Source: Pseudomonadota bacterium
Lineage (GTDB): Bacteria; Myxococcota_A; UBA9160; JADFDR01
Length of the DNA: 49,893 nt
Reading direction: 5' to 3'
NCBI GenBank assembly: GCA_003353845.1
Contig: PIVT01000022.1
Coordinates: forward strand, 1 to 49,893
Position 1 is the stretch's first letter, and every line of letters starts with the position of its first letter. The notes under the pieces were generated by a model. That model had not been told where the DNA came from and did no database searches. It was given only the letters and a program-made list of their open reading frames with translations. Made by a program: the position numbers and the translations under genes. This document shows positions 33,043-41,773 of this stretch, one piece after another.

Positions 33043-33828
33043 TCAGTGCAGATGTTGTGTGGACCACTTCTTGCCCGTGGCCTCGCCGCCGTCCACCGTC
33101 AAATTCTGGGCAGTGATGTAACTGGCTTCATCGCTGCACAAAAAGAGAGCGGCCTGGGCGATGTCGTCAGCCGTGCAGGTGCGCCCCATGGGGAGCATGG
33201 CTGCCATGGCTTTTCCAATACCCGCTGCGGCTTCGTCGGGAGCGCCCAAGGCGCTGGTGATGAGCCGAGTGGGAACGCCTCCAGGAGAAATGCAGTTCAT
33301 TCGGATGCCGTACTCAGCGAATTCCAGGGCCACTGTTTTTGTGAGTTGCTCGACGGCGGCTTTGGCGGCTTGATAGATGTGGGGGCCATAGCCTGGTGTG
33401 TTGGCTGAGATACTACAGGTGTTCAAGATTACGCCTGCCCCCTGCTCTTTCATGACCTGGCCGGCATGTTTAATACCGAGGAAAACGCTGCGCACCAGGA
33501 GGGCCAGGGTGGCGTCGAAGTCTTGCACGCTGGTTTCCAAAATGGAGCCGCGTGCGCCAAAGCTTCCGGCGTTATTGAAGATCACATCCAGGGCACCGTA
33601 TTCGCTGGTCGCGCGCTTCACCAAAGCGCAGACGTCTTTGTCGCTGGTCACATCGGTAGGTTGAAAGATGGCTTGGTCCAGGCTGCCCGCCAGTTCTTCC
33701 CCGCGCTCGCGGTCGAGGTCGGCAATCACAACGCGTGCGCCCGCTTTGACAAACTGGCGCACTGAAGCCGCTCCGATTCCAGCGGCTCCACCCGTAACGA
33801 TAACTACTTTCCCTTTAAAATCAGGCAT
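33043..33828 (-). CDS. Short-chain dehydrogenase/reductase
   Basis: 261 residues, classical SDR: TGGAAGIGAAS cofactor loop, NNAGS, catalytic Ser in NTCSISAN and YQAAK (Tyr/Lys). IADLD after the second strand suggests NAD preference. The SnoaL-like gene lies 39 bp upstream in the same direction, so they form an operon. The substrate is unknown; such pairs are common in catabolism of alicyclic or aromatic compounds. Confidence 0.9.
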   Translation of the reverse strand: MPDFKGKVVIVTGGAAGIGAASVRQFVKAGARVVIADLDRERGEELAGSLDQAIFQPTDVTSDKDVCALVKRATSEYGALDVIFNNAGSFGARGSILETSVQDFDATLALLVRSVFLGIKHAGQVMKEQGAGVILNTCSISANTPGYGPHIYQAAKAAVEQLTKTVALEFAEYGIRMNCISPGGVPTRLITSALGAPDEAAAGIGKAMAAMLPMGRTCTADDIAQAALFLCSDEASYITAQNLTVDGGEATGKKWSTQHLH

Positions 33829-33867
33829 GGTGTTTTCTCTTTGCGGTCAGCCACAGGGCTGTTGAAG

Positions 33868-34362
33868 TTAAGATTTCGATTTTGCGAGATAGGCCATATC
33901 CACCTGTGGCGGACAGACAAATTTCCCACCGGCTTTCAGCCAACCCCCCACAACGCGGTTTCCATCACGGGCGGGATTGTAGATGTCTTCCTCGCAGGAG
34001 AATTTTCCATTTCCAGCATAGGTGAGACGAGTCCAGTTGGGGAATTCAAAGGGCGCACCGTCGGAATCCGTCGGGTGTTCGAGTCGATTTTGACATTGGA
34101 ATAGAATGGCGCCGTTTTCCTCATCGAAGGCGACCCAGTCTTGAGGAAAGGTCATGTGGGGAAAGGGTGCCATGACGTTTACGATCCATTGGCGGATGGC
34201 TTCGCGGCCCTTGAAGTCCCCGTAGGCATGTTCGATGTAGTCCGCGTCTTCGGTGAAGAGTTCTGCCCAGGGGCTCCAGTCACCGGTCTCCGAGGCCAAC
34301 TCGACGGCCTTGTTGTAGATGGCCAGCGCCTGCTCTAGTTCCTCTCGTGTGTACTTTCCCAT
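33868..34362 (-). CDS. SnoaL-like (NTF2 fold) protein
   Basis: 164 residues from the ATG at 34362 (GGAGA just upstream). The longer frame to 34971 overlaps the next gene and is not credible. The fold is suggested by YNKAVELASETGDWSPWAELF, an early helix, then DADYIEH, EAIRQWIVNVM and the terminal GGKFVCPP strands. NTF2-like members are small cone-shaped proteins used as isomerases, dehydratases or polyketide cyclases. Co-transcribed with the SDR; the pair may act on one substrate. Confidence 0.8.
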   Translation of the reverse strand: MGKYTREELEQALAIYNKAVELASETGDWSPWAELFTEDADYIEHAYGDFKGREAIRQWIVNVMAPFPHMTFPQDWVAFDEENGAILFQCQNRLEHPTDSDGAPFEFPNWTRLTYAGNGKFSCEEDIYNPARDGNRVVGGWLKAGGKFVCPPQVDMAYLAKSKS

Positions 34363-34600
34363 GCGGTCTCCTCGATTGGCACCCCCTTTCACGCCAGGGC
34401 GGGGCCAGAGTATACGGGAGACGAGTGATCCCGCAGGACCCAGCTGTGACCGAAGAGATGATTTTTGAACAGTGTCGAGCTGTCTGCTTCCCAATGGAGG
34501 CCCCTGCTGTTTTTCCTTAGTCCGGGTTAGGGCGCCCATCTCGCTTTTCGCTAGGGCCGAATAGATTCCGCGTTCTAAAATTCGGCGATAGCCTGTATAA

Positions 34601-34624
34601 AGAGTAAGAGTAAGAGTAAGAGTA
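34601..34624. repeat. Hexamer microsatellite (AGAGTA x 4)
   Basis: Four perfect head-to-tail copies of AGAGTA in the upstream region of the STAS-like gene at 34712, about 90 bp before the start. The 349-bp gap 34363-34711 otherwise has no gene. Confidence 0.85.
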
Positions 34625-34711
34625 AATGAATACGGGATTTCGATGCACCCCGGATCTGGGCAGTTGTACCGTAGTGCTGTGCGGGTAAGTTGCAGGCGAT
34701 AGGAGCTACAG

Positions 34712-35119
34712 GTGGGCGCGTTTACGTATTCCATTGACCCCAAATTGGCATTGACCATTGTGACTGTCTCCGGAGCGATCGACATGAAGCTCACGGGGGA
34801 GCTGGTGGGAGCCATCACGGGGGATTCAAATTTCAACCCCCAGAACAGGCTCCTGGTCGATGCCAAGCGTATCACCTGGCAGGGCTCCCTGAACGAATTA
34901 GAGGGGATGGTTGGTGTTTCCGGGCGCGTGTCAGATCTTTTCCAGGGTGGCAATGCGTTGGTGGTATCCAACCCGGTTTATGAAGATTTAGGAGATTTAT
35001 TCAGCACTTATGCGCGTATGAAGGGCGTTGATTGGAGCGTATTCAACGATTTTGACAAAGCCTATGAATGGTTGTTTCATTCGGATCGAGACAGAGACCC
35101 GAATCAGGCCGATTCATAA
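34712..35119 (+). CDS. STAS-like / SpoIIAA-like protein, copy 1
   Basis: 135 residues from a GTG with AGGAG six nt upstream. Short beta strands and helices: TYSIDPKLALTIVTVSGAID, GDSNFNPQNRLLVDAKRITW, GGNALVVSNPVYEDLGDLF and GVDWSVFNDFDKAYEWL. It matches a STAS-like small protein family known from myxobacteria and other large-genome bacteria, mostly of unknown partner. The neighbour at 35286 is a paralogue of about half-identical sequence. No Ser of the canonical SpoIIAA phosphorylation loop is obvious. Confidence 0.82.
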   Translation: MGAFTYSIDPKLALTIVTVSGAIDMKLTGELVGAITGDSNFNPQNRLLVDAKRITWQGSLNELEGMVGVSGRVSDLFQGGNALVVSNPVYEDLGDLFSTYARMKGVDWSVFNDFDKAYEWLFHSDRDRDPNQADS

Positions 35120-35231
35120 GCGAATTGTAGAGAAAGTTGATCGTGGGGCCATTCCGTGAGTTACCTCAGCCTGTTTTCACCGCTAACTTGCTGGGGAAGA
35201 AAGAATCATGATTTTTGATGTATCGGATGGG

Positions 35232-35248
35232 CTGGAACGTGTTATGCC
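35232..35248 (+). promoter_or_regulatory. Probable sigma-54 promoter for the second STAS-like gene
   Basis: CTGGAACGTGTTATGCC keeps GG-N10-GC and matches TGGxACG in the -24 half. It lies 38 bp before the GTG, so transcription would start near 35259. No comparable site was found ahead of the first copy. Confidence 0.45.
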
Positions 35249-35285
35249 GACTTGCCCGCCACTATTTTGAAGGCAGAAACCGGAC

Positions 35286-35699
35286 GTGGGTGAATTTCGC
35301 TATTCCATCGATCCTGAATCACGTTTTACTGTGATTACCATCTCGGGGACCATTACCTACGAGCTGGCCGAGCGCATGGTGCACGAGCTCGCTGCTGATC
35401 CAAACTTCCGTTCAGATAATCGAACCCTGGTAGACGCCAAGCGGGTGGCCTGGGAGTCTTCCCTGGGTGAACTCCAAGACATGGTCGGCCTCACCGAGGA
35501 GGTGCAGGGGATGTTTACTGGTGGAAATGCCGTCGTCTTGCCCGATCCGCTGTATCGCGATCTGGGAGAACTCTTTGTCACCTATGCACGTATGAATGGT
35601 GTCGATTGGACCGCATTTGACGATTATGATAGGGCGCATGCCTGGTTAGCGGACAAAGAGTCCGCCGGTAGCGGCAGCGACGACCCTGAAAACACCTGA
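35286..35699 (+). CDS. STAS-like / SpoIIAA-like protein, copy 2
   Basis: 137 residues, GTG start, same plan as copy 1: RYSIDPESRFTVITISGTIT, LVDAKRVAWESSL, GGNAVVLPDPLYRDLGELF and GVDWTAFDDYDRAHAWL, with an acidic Ser/Gly tail (SAGSGSDD). The two copies differ most near residues 20-45 and at the tails. A sigma-54-like element lies directly upstream. Likely a regulatory adaptor for another protein, but the partner is not in the window. Confidence 0.8.
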   Translation: MGEFRYSIDPESRFTVITISGTITYELAERMVHELAADPNFRSDNRTLVDAKRVAWESSLGELQDMVGLTEEVQGMFTGGNAVVLPDPLYRDLGELFVTYARMNGVDWTAFDDYDRAHAWLADKESAGSGSDDPENT

Positions 35700-35749
35700 G
35701 TCCTTTAACGGCTACCCCAACCCCAATTCTGCAGCTATGGTGCCCCGCT

Positions 35750-36982
35750 ATGTTATTGAACGATCTCGCGAATAAAAAAGTTGGAATTTGTGTCTCCGGT
35801 GGTCTCGACAGCAAGACCGTAGCCACCCGTTTGCGTGAAGCAGGTGTCGATGTCCTGTGTTTTACAGCTGATTTAGCCCAGCCCGATGAAAAAGATATCA
35901 GCGATGTTGTGGTGAAAATGGCTCCCACCGGGACCGAAACCCTCGTCGTCGATCTCAAGAATGAAATGGCCGAGATGGCTTTTAGCGTGCTGAAGGCCCA
36001 GGCTACCTACGATGGTGGCTATTGGAATACTACGGGCATGGCACGGGCCGTAACGGTCAAGGGCCTATTGGGAGCCATGCATGAACGGGGCTGCAGTGTG
36101 CTGTCCCACGGCGCCACGGGTCGGGGCAATGATCAGCTCCGCTTTGAGCGCTACACCAATGTACTTTTCCCAGAAATGCAGGTTTATGCACCTTGGCGCG
36201 ATCCCGAACTCCTGGACGAGTTCCCGGGGCGCAGCGAGATGGTGGACTATCTGCGCAAGCAGGGCATTGAAGCCGATGTCGGCCTCAAGAAGCGCTACTC
36301 CACCGATGCCAACTTGGCGGGCCTGTCCCATGAGGCAGAAGATCTGGAGAGCCTGGAGACGCCTTGTACCATCGTCGAGCCTTTGATGGGAGTGTGGCCT
36401 CAAGAGGCACCGGACAAAGTGGAAAGTGTGAGCGTGCGGATTGAAAAGGGTCGCCCCGTGGCCATCAATGGCCAGGCCCTGTCGCCCTTGGAACTCATGC
36501 TAGAAGCCAATGCCGTGGGTGGACGCAACGGTATTTGGATGCGGAACGCCTTGGAAAACAGAATCATCGGTACCAAGAGTCGAGGTGTTTATGAAGCACC
36601 GGGAATGGAACTTTTGGGATTCTGTGTTTTGCAGGTCTACCAAGCTAGCATGAGTCGGCGCTGCACGGAGTTATTCCGCTTGTCGAGTCGCTTGATCTCT
36701 GACCACATCTACGATGGTCGCTTCTTTGACCCCGCTTGCCGGGCTGCCATGGCCGCTATTGATGAGTTGGCTGAACCCGCCACGGGGACGGTGCAGGTGG
36801 GCTTGTACAAGGGGAATGTTTTCTTCCAGAGTCTCACTGATTGTCCGGCCTCATTGTACAACCCCGCGGACTCCTCCATGGAGGCCAGTGATGGGCTGAA
36901 CCCCGTGAGTAGCCAGGGCTATATCGAGGTGCAGGCTGTAGAAGCCATCGCCATGGCCAAGGCGGGGCAGATCAAGGGTTGA
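35750..36982 (+). CDS. argG: Argininosuccinate synthase
   Basis: 410 residues aligned with the E. coli-type ArgG: VGICVSGGLDSKT (ATP loop), FTADLAQPDE, NTTGMARAV, TGRGNDQLRFER, YSTDANLAGLSHEA, LMLEANAVGGRNG and SRGVYEAPGMELL. The enzyme joins citrulline and aspartate using ATP in arginine synthesis. The ATP-loop reads SGGLDSK in place of the usual SGGLDTS, a variation seen beside an otherwise conserved site. It is not beside argH or other arg genes, so it stands alone. Confidence 0.93.
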   Translation: MLLNDLANKKVGICVSGGLDSKTVATRLREAGVDVLCFTADLAQPDEKDISDVVVKMAPTGTETLVVDLKNEMAEMAFSVLKAQATYDGGYWNTTGMARAVTVKGLLGAMHERGCSVLSHGATGRGNDQLRFERYTNVLFPEMQVYAPWRDPELLDEFPGRSEMVDYLRKQGIEADVGLKKRYSTDANLAGLSHEAEDLESLETPCTIVEPLMGVWPQEAPDKVESVSVRIEKGRPVAINGQALSPLELMLEANAVGGRNGIWMRNALENRIIGTKSRGVYEAPGMELLGFCVLQVYQASMSRRCTELFRLSSRLISDHIYDGRFFDPACRAAMAAIDELAEPATGTVQVGLYKGNVFFQSLTDCPASLYNPADSSMEASDGLNPVSSQGYIEVQAVEAIAMAKAGQIKG

Positions 36983-36983
36983 G

Positions 36984-37025
36984 CCGCTCTGACAAAACCG
37001 CTCTGACAAAACCGCTCTGACAGAA
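36984..37025. repeat. Three tandem 14-nt repeats after argG
   Basis: CCGCTCTGACAAAA occurs twice and CCGCTCTGACAGAA once, head to tail, right after the argG stop. The gap 36983-37385 otherwise holds a terminator and an AT-rich promoter region with no gene. Confidence 0.85.
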
Positions 37026-37071
37026 CACAGTTAAGTCGCTGAAGCTTTTATTGCTTCTTAAGATGAGCATC

Positions 37072-37113
37072 AAAAAATAAGCCCTCTCCATTTGCGGAGA
37101 GGGCTTATTTTTT
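37072..37113. terminator. Strong bidirectional Rho-independent terminator
   Basis: AAAAAATAAGCCCTCTCC pairs perfectly with GGAGAGGGCTTATTTTTT around a 6-nt loop. It ends transcription of argG and can also stop leftward transcripts. Confidence 0.92.
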
Positions 37114-37385
37114 GGCGGACGAAGCTACGGTCGCGTCCTCGTCACTTTTAGGGTCGCCGACATAAAGCGGACAAAAGTAGACAAAACTTAGATTTGAATT
37201 TTGAGGATTAACTCTGCTTATACTAGAAACTTAATCTGAAAATGATCAAACCAAGTTGGTTAGATAGTTTTTATTTAGCCCTTATCACACTTGGGTAAGA
37301 CTCGAAATTAGTGTATGTATTTTGAGTGGTAACAGTTCTGAAATAGACCGCCTTCAAATGAATTGTACAAAGAGGATTCATTGCC

Positions 37386-39416
37386 GTGAATGGGCCCCCA
37401 CCAGTCACTGAGCCGGAAACGTCTGAGCCCACGCGCTCTCCCAAAAGCAGCCGATCGGCTAAAGAGCGGGTTTTGAATCGCTCGTCTCTGGAATGCTGGG
37501 TGCAAAAGTTGATGCCTGAAGGCGTTGGCAAGCGCATCGAAGACTTTATCGATTCCTTTATCCCAGAGAAGGTTTGGGAAAAGGGTCCGCTTGAAGTACG
37601 TCGCGCTCGTATCCTGACGGGGTCGACTTTTGCCGGCCTCGGCCTCGGCTGTTTGTCCGCCTTGGCCAATTATTTTTGGGGATCTACAGCAGACTCGGCA
37701 ATGGCCATCTTGATTGTCCTTGCCGTCGCCTTTGTGCCCTGGCTGTTGAAGAAGACGGGTGATGTGGTGTTGGTGAGCTGTGTCCTACTCACTATGGTGT
37801 ATGTCCCTATCACCTACAGCATTTACCTTCAGGGCGGTTGGGCTTCTCCTGCATTCCGTTGGCTCATTGTGGCGCCCTTGATCGGTACGTTCTTTGGTGG
37901 CCGAAAAGTGGGTCTGCTGTTTGGAGGCCTTGCCTTTGTTATTTCCGGTGCCTTTTACGGCGTGGATTTGGCAGGCATTGAAATCGTGTCCATCATCCCG
38001 GATGGGCGTGCACAAGGTCTTCACATGATCACCGCCACGTTTTTGTTGGCCATGATTACCATTATTAGCTTTACCGTCGATCGAACCAAAGAGCTGGCCT
38101 TTGCGGCCCTGGAACGTGAAGTTCGTGAACGGGAAGAGGCGGTGCACTCCCTGCGTGTGAGCGAAGGTAAATTGGCGCAGGCACAGCACATCGCGCACAT
38201 CGGGTGCTGGGAGTACGACTTGCTTGGCGGAACCGCTTGGTGGTCGGAAGAGCTTTACCTCTTGCACGGTATGGAACCCGGTGATGATGAAGTTTTAATG
38301 GCGCAGGGACTGTCCATGGTCGTACCTGAGGATCAAGAGCGAGTCAGGCAAGCTGTGCAGGAGTCGCTGCGAACCCGTCGTCCTTACCGCATTGAATACA
38401 AGCTGATTCTCTCCAATGGCGAACGTCGCTTTTACGTCTCCATCGGTAAGCCTCAATTCGATGAAGAAGGCAGGCCTATTCTCATTACGGGTGCAACGCT
38501 AGATATTACAGAGAACAAATTGGCTGAACTCGAGAAGAATTCCTTACAGAAGCAACTGCTGCGGGCCTCGCATCAGGCGGGCATGGCTGAGGTAGCCACG
38601 GGGTTGCTACAAAACATGGGGAATGCGCTCAGTAGCTTGAAAACGACCACTTCTGTCATGGAGGGGGCGCTCTTGGATTTCAGAATCGATGGTTTGTCCA
38701 AGGCCAGTGCCATGATTGAAGAAAATGAAGCTGACCTTGCCCGGTTTTTTAAAGAGGATCCGAGTGGGCATCGGTTCGCCACCTATTTCAGCATGCTGGC
38801 AGAACACATGAGTGAGCGTCACGCCTTGGTCACCAAGGAGCTTCACGATATGAAACGAAGCTTGACGCAAGTGGATACGATTATTGGCTCGCAACAAAGT
38901 TATGCAAGCTTTTGCAGTGTGCGCGAGGAAGTCTTGGTTCAAGAACTCTTGGAAGAAGCCCTTCGGGTGAATGGAACCAGCATTGATTTACACGGTGTTT
39001 GTATTGAAACCAGGGTTCAGGACAGTCCGAAGTTGATAACAGACCGACATCGATTACTGCAGATTCTGGTTGCGTTGATCGAGAACGCCGTGGAGGCGAT
39101 TTCGGCCATGGAGGGAACGGATCGCTGCATTGCTGTGGGCTCCCGGAGTGCAGGCCCTGACAAGTGGGTGATTGAGGTTGAAGACAATGGGATCGGCATC
39201 GCCGAAGCGGATACAACACGGATCTTTGCCTTTGGTTTCACCACGAAACCAGAGAATGACGGCGTGGGATTACACACCGCGGCTTTGGCAGCCGAAATTT
39301 TGGGTGGGTCCTTGGGGGTGTCAAGCGAGGGTCTGGGGCGAGGCGCTACCTTTACTTTGACTCTTCCCCGGGATTGCAGCGTGGCAGATGAGAAATCGAA
39401 ACCGGTGTTGAGTTAA
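37386..39416 (+). CDS. Membrane sensor kinase with PAS domain; Gln at expected phospho-His
   Basis: 676 residues from a GTG. A cytoplasmic basic start, a block of about six membrane spans (~75-225), a PAS domain (~255-375, with IGCWEYDLLGGTAWWSEE), a DHp-like helix and an HATPase domain. The ATPase has N-box LIENAVEAI, VEDNGIGIA, FAFGFTTK and GVGLHTAALAAEILGG, so it looks active. In related kinases the H-box reads ...AGMAEVATGVLHNVGN. Here it reads AGMAEVATGLLQNMGN, with Gln409 where His is expected; His396 in SHQAG is the only nearby His. It may use another acceptor, act as a phosphatase or allosteric partner, or have lost autophosphorylation. No regulator gene adjoins. Confidence 0.85.
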   Translation: MNGPPPVTEPETSEPTRSPKSSRSAKERVLNRSSLECWVQKLMPEGVGKRIEDFIDSFIPEKVWEKGPLEVRRARILTGSTFAGLGLGCLSALANYFWGSTADSAMAILIVLAVAFVPWLLKKTGDVVLVSCVLLTMVYVPITYSIYLQGGWASPAFRWLIVAPLIGTFFGGRKVGLLFGGLAFVISGAFYGVDLAGIEIVSIIPDGRAQGLHMITATFLLAMITIISFTVDRTKELAFAALEREVREREEAVHSLRVSEGKLAQAQHIAHIGCWEYDLLGGTAWWSEELYLLHGMEPGDDEVLMAQGLSMVVPEDQERVRQAVQESLRTRRPYRIEYKLILSNGERRFYVSIGKPQFDEEGRPILITGATLDITENKLAELEKNSLQKQLLRASHQAGMAEVATGLLQNMGNALSSLKTTTSVMEGALLDFRIDGLSKASAMIEENEADLARFFKEDPSGHRFATYFSMLAEHMSERHALVTKELHDMKRSLTQVDTIIGSQQSYASFCSVREEVLVQELLEEALRVNGTSIDLHGVCIETRVQDSPKLITDRHRLLQILVALIENAVEAISAMEGTDRCIAVGSRSAGPDKWVIEVEDNGIGIAEADTTRIFAFGFTTKPENDGVGLHTAALAAEILGGSLGVSSEGLGRGATFTLTLPRDCSVADEKSKPVLS

Positions 39417-39450
39417 GCAAGGTCGGTCGCCGGGAAGGGCCAGGCTGGGA

Positions 39451-39819
39451 TCACCCCAATTCTTCAAAGCGCTCCAAGGCATCTTGCGGGGTATTGGCTT
39501 CGACCTCGCTCATGACTTGATAGCCCTGCCGTTCCAGATCGTGACGCACCCAGTCATTCCCATAGGCGCCAAAGAAAACCGCCAAGGCAATTCTCCAGAA
39601 TGTGAAGGTGTTCATATCGGGTTTGGCTTCAGGGCCTGCAATCATGTCAAAGACGCTGAAGACGGCGAGCAACCCGAGCACCATCAATGCGACGACGAGC
39701 CAGAGTTGTTTGACGGCAGCCCAAATCATATCGAAGAATAATGCCGGCCAGCAGAAGCCCAATTTGACGGCCTGGACAAGGCCTGCTTCGTCGTGTTTGT
39801 AAATCGTGTAGATGGCCAT
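39451..39819 (-). CDS. DUF2628 domain membrane protein
   Basis: 122 residues from the ATG at 39819. The pattern MAIYTIYKHD ... VKLGFCWPALFFDMIWAAVK ... LWLVVALMVLGLLAVF ... GNDWVRHDLERQGYQVM is DUF2628: a short strand, two or three spans, and a GNDWR-like motif. Function unknown. It faces the histidine kinase gene convergently. Confidence 0.85.
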   Translation of the reverse strand: MAIYTIYKHDEAGLVQAVKLGFCWPALFFDMIWAAVKQLWLVVALMVLGLLAVFSVFDMIAGPEAKPDMNTFTFWRIALAVFFGAYGNDWVRHDLERQGYQVMSEVEANTPQDALERFEELG

Positions 39820-40004
39820 GCTTGAAGATTTGCCCTTTCTGAAGGTGTGCCCTGCGGCGCTTCTTCCTAGGCTAGGATGGTTTGCCCCCTGTCGGCAACT
39901 CAACAGAAGAAAAGGTGAGCCGAATACCGGGTCGAAAGAGAGGTAAGATCGATGTTAAGCGCTTGAGTTCACTTGGTATTTAAGCTGTTTTGCAGTGACG
40001 TGAT

Positions 40005-40277
40005 TCAATAGCGGATTTCGAACCCACTCAAACTGCTGGGCTCTTGCTCTTCGTGTTCCAGTTCAGTGACTTTGGCAAAGCGTGGTCCTTGGTTCAAGGC
40101 GGCAAGCAGGGCATCCACTTGGTCGGAGGGGCCTTCAGCCGCGCCCTCAACTGTTTTGTCGGGCAAGTTCCGCACCCAACCGGCCAACTCTAAACTGCGT
40201 GCTGTCGCTCGCGTGAAGGCACGGAAGCCCACAGCCTGAACACGGCCATGTGCGATGAAATGAACGCAGCGGATCAA
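40005..40277 (-). CDS. acyP: Acylphosphatase
   Basis: 90 residues, the family's usual size. The TTG at 40277 has AGGAGAGG upstream, and homology starts there (CVHFIAHGRVQAVGFRAFTR). The catalytic Arg is in GRVQAVGFR and the catalytic Asn in GWVRNLPD. VEGAAEG and the C-terminal FEIRY are typical. It hydrolyses acyl phosphates in the cytosol. The frame open to 40346 upstream is not part of the fold. Confidence 0.93.
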   Translation of the reverse strand: MIRCVHFIAHGRVQAVGFRAFTRATARSLELAGWVRNLPDKTVEGAAEGPSDQVDALLAALNQGPRFAKVTELEHEEQEPSSLSGFEIRY

Positions 40278-40368
40278 GGTGAAATATCCTCTCCTGACAC
40301 AGGCTACCCGAAGGCAACCGCCAAGGCTCTGGCTTGATGGGATCACTCGTTGGCCGGCTTAGTTTAGC

Positions 40369-41103
40369 TTAGTTCGGAAGATTGCGAATATCGATGAAAC
40401 AGCCGCTGGGTTCGGAACGCAGATTTTCAAAGCACTGCAGCAGGTGGGGTGCGAGTTCGTCCGGGGTGGGCATGGCGTCGGTTCCGCGGGCCGCTTGAAT
40501 GCGACCCAGGCTCGGGTAGGTCTGGGAGGAAGAGGCGGGTAGATCGCATAGGTAGTCTTGCATGGCGGTATCGACCAAGCCTGGTGCCAAAGAACAAAAA
40601 TGTGTTTGGGGTCGTTCGGCGGCGTAGAGCTGCAGGAGCATTTTCAAGCTGGCCTTGGACAAGGCGTAGGCACCCCAACCGCGACTTCCAGAGATGGCCG
40701 CTCCCGAGGACATGCCGATGACTTGTGTTATGCCGATGCCTTGAGCAAAGAGGCTGTCGAGCAGGATCTTATTTGACCAGGTGTTCAGGGTCATCACGCG
40801 CTGAATCTCATCGAGTGACGTATCGCCCAGGTCGCGTATTTCCCCGAGCACGCCAGCGTTAAGAATGGCAAGGTCGAATTGATCGATACCCGCTGTGAGA
40901 TTGGAAAGTGCCTGAGGGAGTGTTTGGAGATCGGCGATATCCTGCTGGACAAAGTGCAGGGCATCGGATCGGTTTGAGGGAGGCTCCCACGCGGGTCTCC
41001 GGCGGCTCAACCCGTAGACCTGGTCTCCCCGCTCAAGGCAGGTTCGTGCGAGGGCAGCTCCAATACCCGAGCTGATCCCTGTAATCAAAACTTGTTGCGA
41101 CAT
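40369..41103 (-). CDS. SDR family oxidoreductase
   Basis: 244 residues from the ATG at 41103: VLITGISSGIGAALA, LSRRRP (Arg-rich, NADPH-type), LNAGV, SSGAA (Ser), AYALSKASL (Tyr/Lys). The longer frame to 41466 overlaps the DNA glycosylase gene on the other strand and has no support. The last part (APGLVDTAMQDYL) is typical for sepiapterin-reductase-like SDRs. The substrate is unknown. Confidence 0.87.
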   Translation of the reverse strand: MSQQVLITGISSGIGAALARTCLERGDQVYGLSRRRPAWEPPSNRSDALHFVQQDIADLQTLPQALSNLTAGIDQFDLAILNAGVLGEIRDLGDTSLDEIQRVMTLNTWSNKILLDSLFAQGIGITQVIGMSSGAAISGSRGWGAYALSKASLKMLLQLYAAERPQTHFCSLAPGLVDTAMQDYLCDLPASSSQTYPSLGRIQAARGTDAMPTPDELAPHLLQCFENLRSEPSGCFIDIRNLPN

Positions 41104-41187
41104 GAAGCTGTTGACCCCTGGTTTTCGGTGTAGCCGGTGTTCGGAGCTGTATAGCCAGGTATTTGAAAGCCCTCTATTCTTATCGCA

Positions 41188-41769
41188 ATGAACCGACTGA
41201 GACAAAGCTTCTTTCAGCGCGATACCGTAAGCGTGGCGCGCGATCTCTTGGGTACTCAATTGGTGCGCGACGTGAAGGGCAAGCCCTTGCGCGGCATGGT
41301 GGTGGAGACAGAAGCCTATGTGGGCAGTGGGGACAGCGCCTGCCACGCTGCAAAAGGAAAAACGCCGCGCAATGCGTTGATGTTCGGTCCCGCCGGCGTG
41401 AGTTATGTCTACTTCGTCTATGGCATGCATTTCATGTTCAATGTCGTCACTGAAAAGAAGGGCCACCCCTGCGCGGTACTCCTGCGCGGTTTACTTCCCC
41501 TGGAAGGCGAAACAGAGATGGTTCGTCGACGCGGGCGAAGCGGCAGAGAATTAACCAATGGCCCGGCCAAGCTATGTCAGGCCATGGGGATTGACCGCTC
41601 CCTGAATGGAGTGGACGTTGTGCGCGGCGAGGAACTTTGGTTTGAGGAGTACCGAAGCTTCTCTGAGGATGAAGTTTGCTGTGGACCTCGCGTCGGCATT
41701 GACTATGCGGACCCCGTAGATCGCGAGGCGCCCTGGCGTTTTTGGTTGGGATCGCCGAAGAAGGAATAA
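41188..41769 (+). CDS. DNA-3-methyladenine glycosylase (AAG/MPG family)
   Basis: 193 residues: RDTVSVARDLLGTQLVRD, GMVVETEAYVGSGDSACHA (catalytic Glu in VETEAY), RNALMFGPAGVSYVYFVYGMH, VLLRGLLP and GPAKLCQAMGID. This is the AAG family that removes alkylated purines from DNA. Divergent from the SDR gene by 84 bp. No clear ribosome site upstream of the ATG. Confidence 0.94.
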   Translation: MNRLRQSFFQRDTVSVARDLLGTQLVRDVKGKPLRGMVVETEAYVGSGDSACHAAKGKTPRNALMFGPAGVSYVYFVYGMHFMFNVVTEKKGHPCAVLLRGLLPLEGETEMVRRRGRSGRELTNGPAKLCQAMGIDRSLNGVDVVRGEELWFEEYRSFSEDEVCCGPRVGIDYADPVDREAPWRFWLGSPKKE

Positions 41770-41773
41770 GATC

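Noticed and set aside
34963-34971. N-terminal extension of the SnoaL-like frame to 34971
   Set aside because: It runs through the start of the STAS-like gene on the other strand, and the ATG at 34362 has a good ribosome site and starts the fold.
35120-35285. A sigma-54 site also for the first STAS-like gene
   Set aside because: Upstream of 34712 only poor GG-N10-GC matches without TTGC were found.
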